Shown piece by piece: positions 7,381 through 16,464 of a stretch of 64,000 bases of DNA. Source of the DNA: Amycolatopsis benzoatilytica AK 16/65 (GTDB taxonomy: Bacteria > Actinomycetota > Actinomycetes > Mycobacteriales > Pseudonocardiaceae); NCBI RefSeq assembly GCF_000383915.1, contig NZ_KB912942.1, positions 2,454,561-2,518,560 of the forward strand, written 5' to 3'. Under the pieces are notes generated by a model. It made no database searches and was not told where the DNA came from. It saw only the letters and a program-made list of their open reading frames with translations. Each line of letters starts with the position of its first letter. Position 1 is the first letter of the stretch. A program made the translations under genes and the position numbers.

Positions 7381-9658
7381 GCCGTTCCTGCAGCCGGGCG
7401 TGCCGGAACTGATAGGTCGCGCCGATCTGCCGCAGCACTCCGCGGGCGTAGGCGTCGCCGAGGAACTCCGTGACCGCCCACGGCAACCGGCCGGACAACG
7501 GAAGCCAGATCTTGGCGAACAGCACCCACTGACCCCACGCGGTGAAGCTCAGCGTGTAGCACACCGAGCCGGCGATGCCGGCCAGTGTTCCGGCCACGAA
7601 CCCGTAGGACAGCTCCCAGTTGATCTGCCCGAACACCGGCGAGATGACAGCACCCACCAGTCTCCCGCTGAACGCGATCGTCACGGCGAACGTCGGCGCG
7701 AGCACCAGGATCCGCCGGATCGCCGTCGCCCGGTCGCCGCACGGCAGGAGCAGCTGCGCGGTCGCGGATTCCAGCTCCACCGGAGCTTCCAGCAGCGCCG
7801 CGGCCGAGAACACCAGCCCGGCGGCCAGCCCGATCGTCAGGCCGAAGAACACAATGTCGACCAGCGCGACCCGGGCCATGGTCCCGAACGGAAGATCGGT
7901 GCCCGCGACGAGATTGACGACGGTGGTCGCCAGCAGCACGTAGCCGAGCCCGGCGACAAAGCGGCCCGCGAGCCCGGCCGCGAACCGCTGCGCCGCCGTC
8001 GTCGCCGACACTGCCGGATAGCTTCGGCCGAGAAGCCGCAGCCGGATCCGGGCCGGCTCGAACCGGCGGTTCCGGTGCACCACCATCACCCCGTAGACCA
8101 GGCCGAAGCCGAGTCCGGCGGTCGGCCCGAGCACGAAACCGTCGATCAGCACGCCGATCGGAGTGCCGTAGCCGAACAGCAGGGCGACGCCGAACACGAG
8201 CCAGTCGCACACCGCCGTCACCAGCGCGCAAGCCAGCACGACGCCGACGATCCGGCGCGGCTGCCCGAGCGCGTCGCCCAGCCGCCACCACGCCAGGTCC
8301 TGGCCGTCGACGTGCCGTGCCAGATGCCGCAGCCACCGCTGCACCCGCTCCGACGTCCAGTCCCGGCGCGGCCGCGCCGAGGCGGGGGACTGGTAGACAG
8401 CCGGGACGAAGCTGTCCAGCAGATGGTTCTCCAACGCGGCTGCGGTCGGGAACCGCTCCAGGTCGAGGAATTCCTCCGGGTCCTGGCCGGCGTCGTCGCA
8501 CGCGGTGCGGGCCAGCATGACCATCAGCGGCGTCGACAGCACCGCTGCCAGATTGCGGCAGGCCGGGTCGTCCGGCCGTTCGGCCCACGCCGCCAGCACC
8601 ACGTCCCATCGTCCGGTCCGATGCGCACGGCGCAGGTAGTCGGACAGGTCGGCCGGGGTCAGGCCGACGAGGTGGATGCCCGCGGCGCTGGCGAGGACGG
8701 CGGTCTGCGCGGCGGCCGCCGCGTACTCCTCAGGACGGCTGGTCAGCAGCAACGGCAGGGAAGTGCCGTTCAGCGTCTGCAGCGCGGCCCGGCGCGCCCG
8801 CTCCGGGATCTCGTCGAAACCGTCGAGCACGGGCAGGATCCGCCCGGTCGACACCAGCGCGGTAGCGAAATCGGTGCCGCCGGGTGCGGGCGCGTTGAGC
8901 TCCGGATGGTCGCGCTGGAGCCGGTCGACCAGCCAGTCGCGCAGCGCGCTCGCAGCCGGGTCCCACGAGCCGATGCTGAACAGCACCGGCACCGGATCCG
9001 CGTCGCTGCGCGTGCGGAGGCAGTCGAGCAGGAAACGCAGCGTGAGGATCGACTTGCCGGAACCGGCCTCGCCGAGCACCACCAGCCGCCCCGAAGGGAT
9101 GCGCCGGTACACCTCGGCAATCGTGCCCAGGTTGCCTTCCAGGTCCAGCGGTTCGGCGTCGCTGCCGGCCGGCAGCGACGCGACATTCGCCCAATGGTCC
9201 GCCAATCCGTCGGCGACCGGCCGCCAGCGCACCGGCAGCGGGAACGGGTAGTCCGCGCCCCGCTGCTCCAGCTCCCGCTGCCATCGCCCGGCGAGGACCG
9301 CCGCCAGCTCCACGGCGACCGCTTCGAGCTTCGGGTGCCGCGGCGCGTTCGGCCGCGGGCTGGGCAGCGGAGGACCTGCGCTGATTGCGGGCTCGGCCGG
9401 CTTCCGCTGGCCGGGGAGCTGTGCGGGCGCAGTGTCGGCGTTGTCGGCGGCGGCCAGGAACTCCAGCCGGGCTTCGCCGGCCAGTCCGAGCGCGTTCGCC
9501 AGCCGCATCAAAGTGTCCTGCTGGCAGTTCTGCTTCGGCCGGTTCTCCAGCCGGCCGACCGTCTTGGTGCTGATCTCGGCCCGCTGCGCGAGCTGCTCCT
9601 GGGTCAGTCCGGCGCCGGTGCGCAGCCGCTGCAACAGCGCGCCGAAATCGCTCGCCAC
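7346..9658 (-). CDS. HTH-NACHT NTPase with polytopic membrane C-terminus
   Basis: A 770-residue three-part protein. Residues 5-50 are an XRE-type helix-turn-helix (LTQEQLAQRAEISTKTVGRLE). Residues 190-360 are a NACHT/STAND NTPase with Walker A GEAGSGKS (196-203) and Walker B ILPVLDGFDEI. Roughly residues 500-710 hold several hydrophobic, probably transmembrane, segments rather than LRR or TPR sensors. The GTG start at 9658 has a strong GGGAGGGAG ribosome site. Proteins of this design are common in Streptomyces and Amycolatopsis and mostly uncharacterised; some bacterial NACHT proteins are antiphage. It is divergent from the secreted esterase. Confidence 0.85.
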   Translation of the reverse strand: MASDFGALLQRLRTGAGLTQEQLAQRAEISTKTVGRLENRPKQNCQQDTLMRLANALGLAGEARLEFLAAADNADTAPAQLPGQRKPAEPAISAGPPLPSPRPNAPRHPKLEAVAVELAAVLAGRWQRELEQRGADYPFPLPVRWRPVADGLADHWANVASLPAGSDAEPLDLEGNLGTIAEVYRRIPSGRLVVLGEAGSGKSILTLRFLLDCLRTRSDADPVPVLFSIGSWDPAASALRDWLVDRLQRDHPELNAPAPGGTDFATALVSTGRILPVLDGFDEIPERARRAALQTLNGTSLPLLLTSRPEEYAAAAAQTAVLASAAGIHLVGLTPADLSDYLRRAHRTGRWDVVLAAWAERPDDPACRNLAAVLSTPLMVMLARTACDDAGQDPEEFLDLERFPTAAALENHLLDSFVPAVYQSPASARPRRDWTSERVQRWLRHLARHVDGQDLAWWRLGDALGQPRRIVGVVLACALVTAVCDWLVFGVALLFGYGTPIGVLIDGFVLGPTAGLGFGLVYGVMVVHRNRRFEPARIRLRLLGRSYPAVSATTAAQRFAAGLAGRFVAGLGYVLLATTVVNLVAGTDLPFGTMARVALVDIVFFGLTIGLAAGLVFSAAALLEAPVELESATAQLLLPCGDRATAIRRILVLAPTFAVTIAFSGRLVGAVISPVFGQINWELSYGFVAGTLAGIAGSVCYTLSFTAWGQWVLFAKIWLPLSGRLPWAVTEFLGDAYARGVLRQIGATYQFRHARLQERLSSTPAAASRP

Positions 9659-9798
9659 CCGATCTCCCTCCCCGGTGATCCCGAACCCGGCGAGCCTAGC
9701 GGCGATCGGACATAGATGTCCGGCCCCGTGTCCTCGACCGCTGACCTGCGCGGACCCGAAGATCGGACCGGTCCGCATCCGAACCAGGAGGGAATTCG

Positions 9799-10863
9799 AT
9801 GCGTCTCCGAACTGTGCTCGCCGCGGTCTCGGCGGCCTGCCTCGCCACCGCGCTGGCAGCCCCGGCCGCGTCCGCCGCCGACGAACCGCCGCGGCTGCAC
9901 GACGGCTTCGGCCTCAAAGTGACCGAGCAGCCGGTGTGGGTGGACGGCCACCACCGCACGTTCGTCTTCTCCGTGCACTCCGACGCGGTGCCGAACCCGA
10001 CCCTGCTGCCCGGCCAGAAAGCCGGCCAGCACCCGGTGATGGTGACCCTGCCCGACGACTACGCCAGCTCCGGCTCGACCCGCTACCCGGTCCTGTACTC
10101 CCTGCACGGCAACCCGGACGTGCCCAACACCCAGGTCAACCAGCAGCTCGCGGAGCGCTCGACCGAGCACGTGCCGCTGATCACGGTGTACCCGAACGGG
10201 GTCCGCAGCTGGTACTCGAACTGGGTCAACCCGGGCTCGCTCGGCCCGCAGAACTGGGAGACCTTCCACCTCGACGAGCTGATCCCGTTCCTCGACGCCA
10301 ACCTCCGCACCATCGGCGACCGCGCCGGCCGCGCCATCGCCGGCCATTCGATGGGCGGCTTCGGCGCCTTGCACTACGCCGAGCACCGGCCCGACCTGTT
10401 CAGCTACGTCGGCAGCTTCTCCGGCGGCCTCGACCTGCTCAACCAGGGAGTGCGCGCGGCCGTGGTGGGCACCGAGCTGATGCCCGCTTCCGGCGTCCCG
10501 ACCGTCGGCGCGGACGCGATCTTCGGCCCGCCGGTCTGGCCGCTGGACGGCGTCTGGAACGCCCAGAGCCCGGCCCAGCACGTCAGTTCCCTGCGCGGCA
10601 TGGGCGTCGCGCTCTACACCGGCAATGGCGGCGACCTCACCGTCGACCCGGTGCTGGCGGTCGTCGAGAACCAGGCCCGCGACACGAACCTGGTGACCGC
10701 CGCGAACCTCACCGCCGCCGGCATCCCGTTCGACTTCGCCGACTACGGCGACGGCAGCACCTGGGCGCCCGGATGCAACGGCAAGCACGCCCAGCCGGCC
10801 TGCCTGCAGGCCGACCTGGACCACTTCGTGCCGCTGCTGATGCAGCGCCTGCAACACCCCTGA
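9799..10863 (+). CDS. secreted esterase, antigen-85/esterase D-like
   Basis: A 354-residue exported alpha/beta hydrolase of the PF00756 esterase family. A Sec signal peptide is clear (MRLRTVL, hydrophobic core, AASAAD cleavage near residue 27). The nucleophile is Ser184 in AGHSMGGFGALHYAE; YPVLYSLHGNP near 96 is the oxyanion region and the C-terminal QADLDHFVPLL supplies the likely His. AGGAGGGA precedes the ATG. Members include mycolyltransferases and feruloyl/acyl esterases, and the substrate here is open. It is probably co-transcribed with the small gene 13 bp downstream. Confidence 0.88.
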   Translation: MRLRTVLAAVSAACLATALAAPAASAADEPPRLHDGFGLKVTEQPVWVDGHHRTFVFSVHSDAVPNPTLLPGQKAGQHPVMVTLPDDYASSGSTRYPVLYSLHGNPDVPNTQVNQQLAERSTEHVPLITVYPNGVRSWYSNWVNPGSLGPQNWETFHLDELIPFLDANLRTIGDRAGRAIAGHSMGGFGALHYAEHRPDLFSYVGSFSGGLDLLNQGVRAAVVGTELMPASGVPTVGADAIFGPPVWPLDGVWNAQSPAQHVSSLRGMGVALYTGNGGDLTVDPVLAVVENQARDTNLVTAANLTAAGIPFDFADYGDGSTWAPGCNGKHAQPACLQADLDHFVPLLMQRLQHP

Positions 10864-10876
10864 CAAGGAGACAGCC

Positions 10877-11170
10877 ATGTCCGGCAACTACCGGTACTGG
10901 TGCGGCGAATGCAGCTATCGCACCGCCTGGGTCACCGAATCGGAAGTCGCGGGCGTGCGGGAGATCCACTACGCCAGCAAGCATCCCGGCATCGTGCCGG
11001 GCGGCCGGGTCGAGTCGAACCACGGCGGCAAGTCCGGCGGCGGGGCGGGCTGCCTGGGACTGGTCGGCGGGCTCGTGCTGATCCTGGTGCTCGCGAGCAT
11101 GTGCAGCGGGCACAGCCAGCAGAGCGCCCCGCCGCCTCCCGCGCCGACGGTCAGCCACGTCGCGCGGTGA
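10877..11170 (+). CDS. small zinc-ribbon membrane protein
   Basis: A 97-residue protein with an N-terminal CGECSYRTAW two-Cys motif, a Gly-rich linker, one transmembrane helix (CLGLVGGLVLILVLASM) and a short Ser/Pro-rich tail. Only two N-terminal cysteines are seen, so metal binding would need His partners such as those at HYASKH. AAGGAGACAGCC precedes the ATG, 13 bp after the esterase stop. I do not recognise a characterised homologue; function unknown. Confidence 0.65.
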   Translation: MSGNYRYWCGECSYRTAWVTESEVAGVREIHYASKHPGIVPGGRVESNHGGKSGGGAGCLGLVGGLVLILVLASMCSGHSQQSAPPPPAPTVSHVAR

Positions 11171-11247
11171 GGGGGTCCGGGGTGCTGGCCCGGGGCTGGC
11201 CCCGGTTGCCTCCCCGGTGTCACACCGCTGATCCCGCCCGCGAACGA

Positions 11248-11300
11248 TCCGTGAAGGGCCCCTTGAGGGACTTAGATTCCCGCAGGGGGCCCTTCACGGA
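11248..11300. repeat. dispersed inverted-repeat element, copy 1
   Basis: Perfect 15-bp arms TCCGTGAAGGGCCCC (11248-11262) and GGGGCCCTTCACGGA (11286-11300) flank a 23-base spacer that itself holds GGGA/TCCC. A second, less perfect copy is at 22444-22496. The repeated outer arm suggests a dispersed intergenic palindromic family rather than an ordinary terminator. Confidence 0.75.
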
Positions 11301-11380
11301 CAACAAGCCAGTGTCGGGAGCCGGAGCCGGTCGGCGTGGCGGCGGGACGGCCTGCCGCCGCGCCGATACCGTCCCTGTTC

Positions 11381-12196
11381 GTGCGCTCCCGTTCCTACGA
11401 CGACGTCCTCTCCGGCCCGCGCAAGCGGAAGATCCCGGAGGTGCCCGCCGAACCCGGGCTGGTGGTCGAAGACCCGGCCAGCGGCTACTGCGGCGCGGTC
11501 GTGAAGATCGAATACGGCAACGTCGTCCTCGAGGACGCCAAGGGCCGGCACCGGGTCTTCCCGCTCTCGCCTGCCGGGTTCCTGCTGGAAGGCAAGCCGG
11601 TCACGCTGGTCCCGGTCAAGAAGGCCGCCGCGCCGGTCCGCCGGGTTTCGGCATCCGGTTCGGTCCGGGTGGAGGGGCTGCAGGCGCGGGTCGCGCGCGA
11701 CTCCCGCATCTGGGTCGAGGGCAAGCACGACGCCGAGCTCGTCGAGCGTGTCTGGGGCCACGACCTGCGCGTCGAAGGCGTCGTCGTGGAACCGCTGGAC
11801 GGCGTCGACGTGCTGGCCGACCGGATCGCCGAGTTCGGCACCGGCCCGGGCCGCCGGCTCGGCGTGCTGGTGGACCACCTGGTCGCGGGCAGCAAGGAAT
11901 CCCGGCTGGTCGAGCAGATCCGGGACGAGCAGGTGCTGGTCACCGGCCACCCGTACATCGACATCTGGCAGGCGGTGAAGCCGGCGTCGGTCGGCATCCG
12001 CGCGTGGCCGGAGATCCCGCGCGGCATCGAGTGGAAGGTCGGCATCTGCGACGCGCTCGGCTGGGGCGAGCCCTACGAGGGCTGGCAGCGGGTGCTGCGC
12101 GGAGTGCGCGGCTTCCGCGATCTGGAGACCCCGCTCCTCGGTGCGGTCGAACGGCTCATCGACTTCGTGACCGAACCGGGTGATGACCCATCGTAA
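11381..12196 (+). CDS. DUF3097 domain-containing protein
   Basis: A 271-residue soluble actinobacterial protein of unknown function (DUF3097). Seen: N-terminal SRSYDDVLSGPRKRKIPEVP, a beta-rich GYCGAVVKIEYGNVVLED segment, and RIWVEGKHDAELVERVWG, which resembles the start of a TOPRIM-like fold; LVDHLVAGSKESRL follows. The start is uncertain: GTG 11381 gives a usual N-terminus, while GTG 11336 is in frame and has a better ribosome site (CCGGAG). It follows the inverted repeat at 11248 and is not obviously in an operon. Confidence 0.85.
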   Translation: MRSRSYDDVLSGPRKRKIPEVPAEPGLVVEDPASGYCGAVVKIEYGNVVLEDAKGRHRVFPLSPAGFLLEGKPVTLVPVKKAAAPVRRVSASGSVRVEGLQARVARDSRIWVEGKHDAELVERVWGHDLRVEGVVVEPLDGVDVLADRIAEFGTGPGRRLGVLVDHLVAGSKESRLVEQIRDEQVLVTGHPYIDIWQAVKPASVGIRAWPEIPRGIEWKVGICDALGWGEPYEGWQRVLRGVRGFRDLETPLLGAVERLIDFVTEPGDDPS

Positions 12197-12288
12197 TGCC
12201 CGGTATGTCGTATTTTTCCAAGGTCACGCGTCGGTTACGTCGGGTCACTTGCCCGGTGCGACGCGGCGCGATCTGAGAGCATGAAGGC

Positions 12289-12720
12289 ATGGCAGCGGCT
12301 CTGATTTGGCTGATCCTCGGCATCGCGCTGATGATCGCGGAGGTCATCTCCGGCGACTTCGTGCTGATCATGCTCGGGCTCGGCGCTCTGCTCGGGGCCG
12401 GTGCCGAGGCGCTGACCGGCAACATCGTGATCGACGTGGCCGTTTTCGCGATCAGCTCGGTCGGACTGCTCGTCCTCGCCCGCCCGGCGCTCAAGCGCAG
12501 GCTCATCAGCGGACCCGCGGTCGCCACCGGCACCGACGCACTGGTCGGAACCAGGGCGGTTGTAGTGTCCACTGTGGACTACGACGCCGGTCAGGTGAAG
12601 ATCGGCGGCGAGGTCTGGTCGGCACGCTCGGTGCACGAGCACCAGCCGCCGATCGCTCCGGGAACCAGCGTCACGGTCGTCCAGATCTCCGGCGCCACGG
12701 CCGTGGTGGACATTGTCTAG
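12289..12720 (+). CDS. NfeD family membrane protein
   Basis: A 143-residue protein with two or three N-terminal transmembrane helices (LIWLILGIALMIAEV; VLIMLGLGALLGAG; IDVAVFAISSVGLLVLA) and a C-terminal OB-fold domain (ALVGTRAVVVST to VVVDIV). NfeD proteins partner SPFH/stomatin proteins in membrane microdomains; the SPFH gene follows by 46 bp, which supports that role. Whether the pair handles membrane stress or protein quality control is inference from the family. Confidence 0.9.
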   Translation: MAAALIWLILGIALMIAEVISGDFVLIMLGLGALLGAGAEALTGNIVIDVAVFAISSVGLLVLARPALKRRLISGPAVATGTDALVGTRAVVVSTVDYDAGQVKIGGEVWSARSVHEHQPPIAPGTSVTVVQISGATAVVDIV

Positions 12721-12766
12721 CGAGGCGCCGCAACCGAAAAACGGCACTAGGTAAGGGGAGACGCTC

Positions 12767-14185
12767 TTGTCCACAATTGCGATCGTCGTGGTCGCGCTGC
12801 TGGCTCTTTTCGTCGTCATCACCGTGGTGAAGGCGATCATGGTGGTGCCACAGGCCCAGTCGGCGGTAATCGAGCGGCTCGGCCGGTTCCGCACGGTCGC
12901 CTCGCCCGGTCTGACGTTCCTCGTGCCGTTCCTGGACAAGGTCCGCGCGCGCATCGACCTGCGCGAGCAGGTCGTCTCCTTCCCTCCGCAGCCGGTGATC
13001 ACCGAGGACAACCTGACGGTGAACATCGACACCGTCGTGTACTTCCAGGTCACCGACTCGCGCGCGGCGGTCTATGAGATCTCGAACTACATCATCGGCG
13101 TCGAGCAGCTCACCACCACCACGCTCCGCAACGTGGTCGGCGGCATGAGCCTGGAGGAGACGCTGACCTCCCGCGACGCGATCAACACCCAGCTGCGCGG
13201 CGTGCTGGACGAGGCCACCGGCCGCTGGGGCATCCGGGTCGCCCGGGTCGAGCTGAAGGCGATCGAGCCGCCGCCCTCCATCCAGGACTCGATGGAGAAG
13301 CAGATGCGCGCCGACCGGGAGAAGCGCGCGATGATCCTCACCGCGGAAGGCCAGCGGGAGTCGTCGATCAAGACGGCGGAAGGACAGAAGCAGAGCCAGA
13401 TCCTCGCCGCCGAAGGCCAGAAGCAGGCCGCCATCCTCGCTGCCGAGGCGGAACGGCAGTCGCGGATCCTGCGCGCACAGGGTGAACGGGCCGCCCGCTA
13501 CCTGCAGGCCCAGGGGCAGGCGAAGGCGATCGAGAAGGTGTTCGCCGCGATCAAGGCCGGCCGCCCGACGCCGGAGGTGCTGGCCTACCAGTACCTGCAG
13601 ACCCTCCCGCAGATGGCGCAGGGCGACGCGAACAAGGTCTGGATGATCCCGAGCGACTACGGCAAGGCCCTCGAAGGCTTCGCCCGCGCGCTCGGCGCAC
13701 CCGGCGACGACGGCGTGTTCCGCTACGAGCCGCCGAAGGACGACACCCCGGCCAAGCCGGACCTCGAAGACGACGAGGTCGCCGGCTGGTTCGACACCTC
13801 GAGCGACCCGAAGGTCGCCGAGGCGGTCGCCGCCGCGGAAGCCGTGGCCCGCAAGGAGGTCGAGGGCCCGCTGGGCGCGCCGGCCGAGCACCGGCGCCGC
13901 GCCATCGCGCCCGCCTCGCAAGAACCCGCGCCCATCCCGGCGCCAGTTCGGGAGGAAGAGCCGCCCGCGCCGCCTGCCGCTCCGCAGCAGCCGAGCACCC
14001 CGCCGTCGGGGCAGCAGCAGGGGCTCCCGCAGCCGCAGCAGCCCCCGGCCGCACCGCCGGGCGGCCCGTACCAGGGCCCGCCGCCGCAGTACGGCGGACC
14101 GCACGGCCCCGGCCAGCCGGGCAGTGGACCGTTCCCGCAGCAGGGTCCGTTCGGCGGCCCGCAGGGCGGACCGCCGCAGCGCTGA
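12767..14185 (+). CDS. SPFH/Band 7 (stomatin-like) protein
   Basis: A 472-residue flotillin/stomatin-type scaffold. One N-terminal membrane helix is followed by the SPFH domain (VPQAQSAVIERLGRFRTV to LKAIEPPPSIQDSMEK), then a repetitive coiled-coil segment with repeated AEGQ(K/R) units around residues 185-245. A Pro/Gln/Gly-rich tail occupies the last 110 residues. The start is TTG 12767 with AGGGGAG upstream. It forms a two-gene unit with NfeD and is closed by a strong hairpin at 14198. Confidence 0.92.
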   Translation: MSTIAIVVVALLALFVVITVVKAIMVVPQAQSAVIERLGRFRTVASPGLTFLVPFLDKVRARIDLREQVVSFPPQPVITEDNLTVNIDTVVYFQVTDSRAAVYEISNYIIGVEQLTTTTLRNVVGGMSLEETLTSRDAINTQLRGVLDEATGRWGIRVARVELKAIEPPPSIQDSMEKQMRADREKRAMILTAEGQRESSIKTAEGQKQSQILAAEGQKQAAILAAEAERQSRILRAQGERAARYLQAQGQAKAIEKVFAAIKAGRPTPEVLAYQYLQTLPQMAQGDANKVWMIPSDYGKALEGFARALGAPGDDGVFRYEPPKDDTPAKPDLEDDEVAGWFDTSSDPKVAEAVAAAEAVARKEVEGPLGAPAEHRRRAIAPASQEPAPIPAPVREEEPPAPPAAPQQPSTPPSGQQQGLPQPQQPPAAPPGGPYQGPPPQYGGPHGPGQPGSGPFPQQGPFGGPQGGPPQR

Positions 14186-14197
14186 TCACGTAGCGAA

Positions 14198-14241
14198 ACG
14201 GGGGCTGTTCCACCGGATTTCGGTGGAACAGCCCCCGTTTT
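14198..14241. terminator. bidirectional intrinsic terminator
   Basis: A perfect 18-bp stem (14198-14215 with 14221-14238) around a GATTT loop, with As before and TTTT after, lying 13 bp after the SPFH stop and 14 bp before the end of the opposed MFS gene. It would end transcription from both sides. Confidence 0.92.
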
Positions 14242-14254
14242 GTCGTGCCGGGAG

Positions 14255-15598
14255 TCAGCGCGCGTACACCCGCACGTCGTCGATGTCCGCCTTCGACCGG
14301 TCCGGCAGCGCGAGCACGCACAGCACCGTCACGACCACCGACCCGACGATGTAGATCGAAATCGAATACGGCGTCCCGGTGGCGTGCAGCAGCCAGGTCG
14401 CCAGCAGCGGGGCCGGCCCGCCCGCGAACACCGACGCCAGCTGATAGCCCAGCCCCGCGCCGCCGTAGCGCAGATGCGTCGGGAAGCTCTCGCCGATCAG
14501 CGCCGCCTGCGGTCCGTACTGCATCGAGTGCGCGACCATCGAGACGATGATCGCGAGGAAGATCAGCGCGTGCCCGCTGTGGGTGAGCACCGTGAAGTAC
14601 GGGAACGCGATGACGCCGGTCAGCACCGAGCCGACGAGGTAGATCCGCTTGCGCCCGATCCGGTCGGAGAACTGGGAGAACAACGGGATCAGCACCAGTT
14701 CCGCGGCCGCGCCGACAAGCACCGCGTTGAGCACGAACGTCTTGCTGAACTCCGGCCGCTGCACCACGTAGACCAGGACGTAGCTGGTGAACAGGTAGAA
14801 CGGCATCTGCTCGCTGAACCGCAGCCCGGCCGACAGCAGGATCTCCCGCCAGTGGTGGCGCACGACCTCCTTCACCGGCGCCTTGGCGGTCCGCTTCGCC
14901 GCGACCGCCGCCGCGAACATCGGCGTCTCCATGATCCGCAGCCGGATCACCAGCCCGATCCCCACCAGGACCAGGCTGAGCAGGAACGGGATCCGCCATC
15001 CCCACGACTCGAACGCGGCCGGCGAAAGCGTCGCCGACAGCAGCGTCATCCCGCCGGTGCCCAGCACCAGCCCGACCGGAACGCCGACCTGCGCGAAACT
15101 GGCCAGCAGCCCCCGCCGCCGCTGGTCGCCCCATTCCATCGCGAGCAGCACCGACCCGCTCCACTCGCCGCCGATCGCGATGCCCTGCACCAGCCGCAGC
15201 AGCACGAGGATCAGCGGCGCGGCGACCCCGATGCTCGCCGCCCCGGGCAGCACGCCGACGATCGCCGAGGACAGCCCCATCAGCAGCAACGTGACGATCA
15301 GGGTGGCTTTGCGGCCGAGCCGGTCGCCCCAGTGCCCGAAGATCGCCGCACCGACCGGCCGGGCCGCGAACCCGACCGCGTAGGTGGCGAAGGACTGCAT
15401 CACGCCGGCGTAGGCGGACGACGCGGGGAAGAACAGATGCGGAAAGACGAGCGCGGCGGCGGTGTTGTAGAGAAAGAAGTCGTACCACTCGATCGTGGTG
15501 CCGATGGACCCGGCGAGCGCGGCTCGCCGCACCTGCACCCGGCGATCGCCGGTGGATGCCTGGACTGACTGGGTGACTTCGTTGTCGCCTAGGACCAT
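14255..15598 (-). CDS. MFS transporter, metabolite:H+ symporter (MHS) type
   Basis: A 447-residue twelve-helix transporter of the MHS branch of the major facilitator superfamily (citrate, alpha-ketoglutarate, proline/betaine and shikimate carriers). Seen: GTTIEWYDFFLYNTAAAL, the loop motif GHWGDRLGRKATL, VQGIAIGGEWSGSVLLAMEW, and the second-half repeat FSQFSDRIGRKRIYL. ATG 15598 has GAGAGG at good spacing; a GTG at 15607 would leave no room for one. Divergent from a TetR gene, with a palindrome between them, so likely controlled by it. Substrate unknown. Confidence 0.9.
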   Translation of the reverse strand: MVLGDNEVTQSVQASTGDRRVQVRRAALAGSIGTTIEWYDFFLYNTAAALVFPHLFFPASSAYAGVMQSFATYAVGFAARPVGAAIFGHWGDRLGRKATLIVTLLLMGLSSAIVGVLPGAASIGVAAPLILVLLRLVQGIAIGGEWSGSVLLAMEWGDQRRRGLLASFAQVGVPVGLVLGTGGMTLLSATLSPAAFESWGWRIPFLLSLVLVGIGLVIRLRIMETPMFAAAVAAKRTAKAPVKEVVRHHWREILLSAGLRFSEQMPFYLFTSYVLVYVVQRPEFSKTFVLNAVLVGAAAELVLIPLFSQFSDRIGRKRIYLVGSVLTGVIAFPYFTVLTHSGHALIFLAIIVSMVAHSMQYGPQAALIGESFPTHLRYGGAGLGYQLASVFAGGPAPLLATWLLHATGTPYSISIYIVGSVVVTVLCVLALPDRSKADIDDVRVYAR

Positions 15599-15622
15599 TT
15601 CGTGCACCTCTCGTGACGGGCG

Positions 15623-15638
15623 TCACACAATAGTGTGA
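15623..15638. promoter_or_regulatory. palindrome between MFS and TetR genes
   Basis: TCACACAATAGTGTGA is a perfect 6-bp inverted repeat around AATA, just upstream of the MFS start. It is a reasonable operator for the divergent TetR; binding is inference. Confidence 0.45.
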
Positions 15639-15794
15639 ATGACAAGAGAGGGTTTGACGATTCGGCAGGGTGCTCCGGACGGGTTGTTTCCGATCGGCCG
15701 AAGGCGGAGTCGCGCTCGCCTGACGATCCGCCGTGTCCAGAGCGTGGTGCCGGGGCGCGTCGCTCCTCGGCACCACGCGACTACCATCGCCGCT

Positions 15795-16364
15795 GTGACG
15801 GAGGAAAAGCCGCTGCGCGCCGACGCGCGGCGTAACCGGGCGAAGGTGCTCGAAGCCGCCGAGACTGTTTTCGCGGCGAAGGGCACCGGTGCGCCGACTG
15901 AAGAGGTCGCGCGCGAGGCCGGGGTGGGCATCGGCACCGTCTTCCGGCATTTCCCCACCAAGGAAGCCCTTCTCGAGGCCGTCCTCTATGCGCGGCTGCA
16001 CCGGTTCGTCGACGAGGCGGACGCGGTAGTCGCGCAGAACGCCGCCGATGCCGGGGCGGCCTTCTTCACCTTCCTCACCAGCTGGGTCGAGATGTCCAGC
16101 GCCAAGAACGCCTACTTCGAGGCGCTCACCACCGCAGGCGTGTGCGTGCCGAGCACCGGCTCGGAGATCGGCGAGCGACTGCGCGCGTCGCTCGGCGTGC
16201 TGCTGAAACGCGCACAGGACAGCGGCGCGGTCCGGGCGGACCTCACCACCGCCGAGCTGATCCCGGTGATCATCGGCACCGCCAAGGCCGCTGAGCACGT
16301 CGGCGCGGACGGCCCCCTCCGGGACCGCACGATCGCGATCTTGTTCGACGGCCTGCGCGCCTGA
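15795..16364 (+). CDS. TetR/AcrR family regulator
   Basis: A 189-residue one-component repressor. N-terminal HTH: LRADARRNRAKVLEAAETVF then VAREAGVGIGTVFRHFPTK. The C-terminal helical domain resembles the SbtR-like C-terminal family (LTSWVEMSSAKNAYFEAL). Start at GTG 15795; the open frame extends further upstream but those residues are not TetR-like. It is divergent from the MHS transporter, its probable target. Confidence 0.88.
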   Translation: MTEEKPLRADARRNRAKVLEAAETVFAAKGTGAPTEEVAREAGVGIGTVFRHFPTKEALLEAVLYARLHRFVDEADAVVAQNAADAGAAFFTFLTSWVEMSSAKNAYFEALTTAGVCVPSTGSEIGERLRASLGVLLKRAQDSGAVRADLTTAELIPVIIGTAKAAEHVGADGPLRDRTIAILFDGLRA

Positions 16365-16464
16365 CGCGCTCCGGCCAGGCCGGGACGCGCGGCGTCGCGG
16401 TCAGTTCGGCGTGTGGGTCCGGAGCCGGAGAAGCCGAGAGCGGACGCGGTCCTAGACTGGGAGA

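Noticed and set aside
6408..8609. Long minus-strand open frame overlapping the NACHT and kinase genes
   Set aside because: No domain pattern and biased composition; the NACHT protein has Walker motifs in its own frame.
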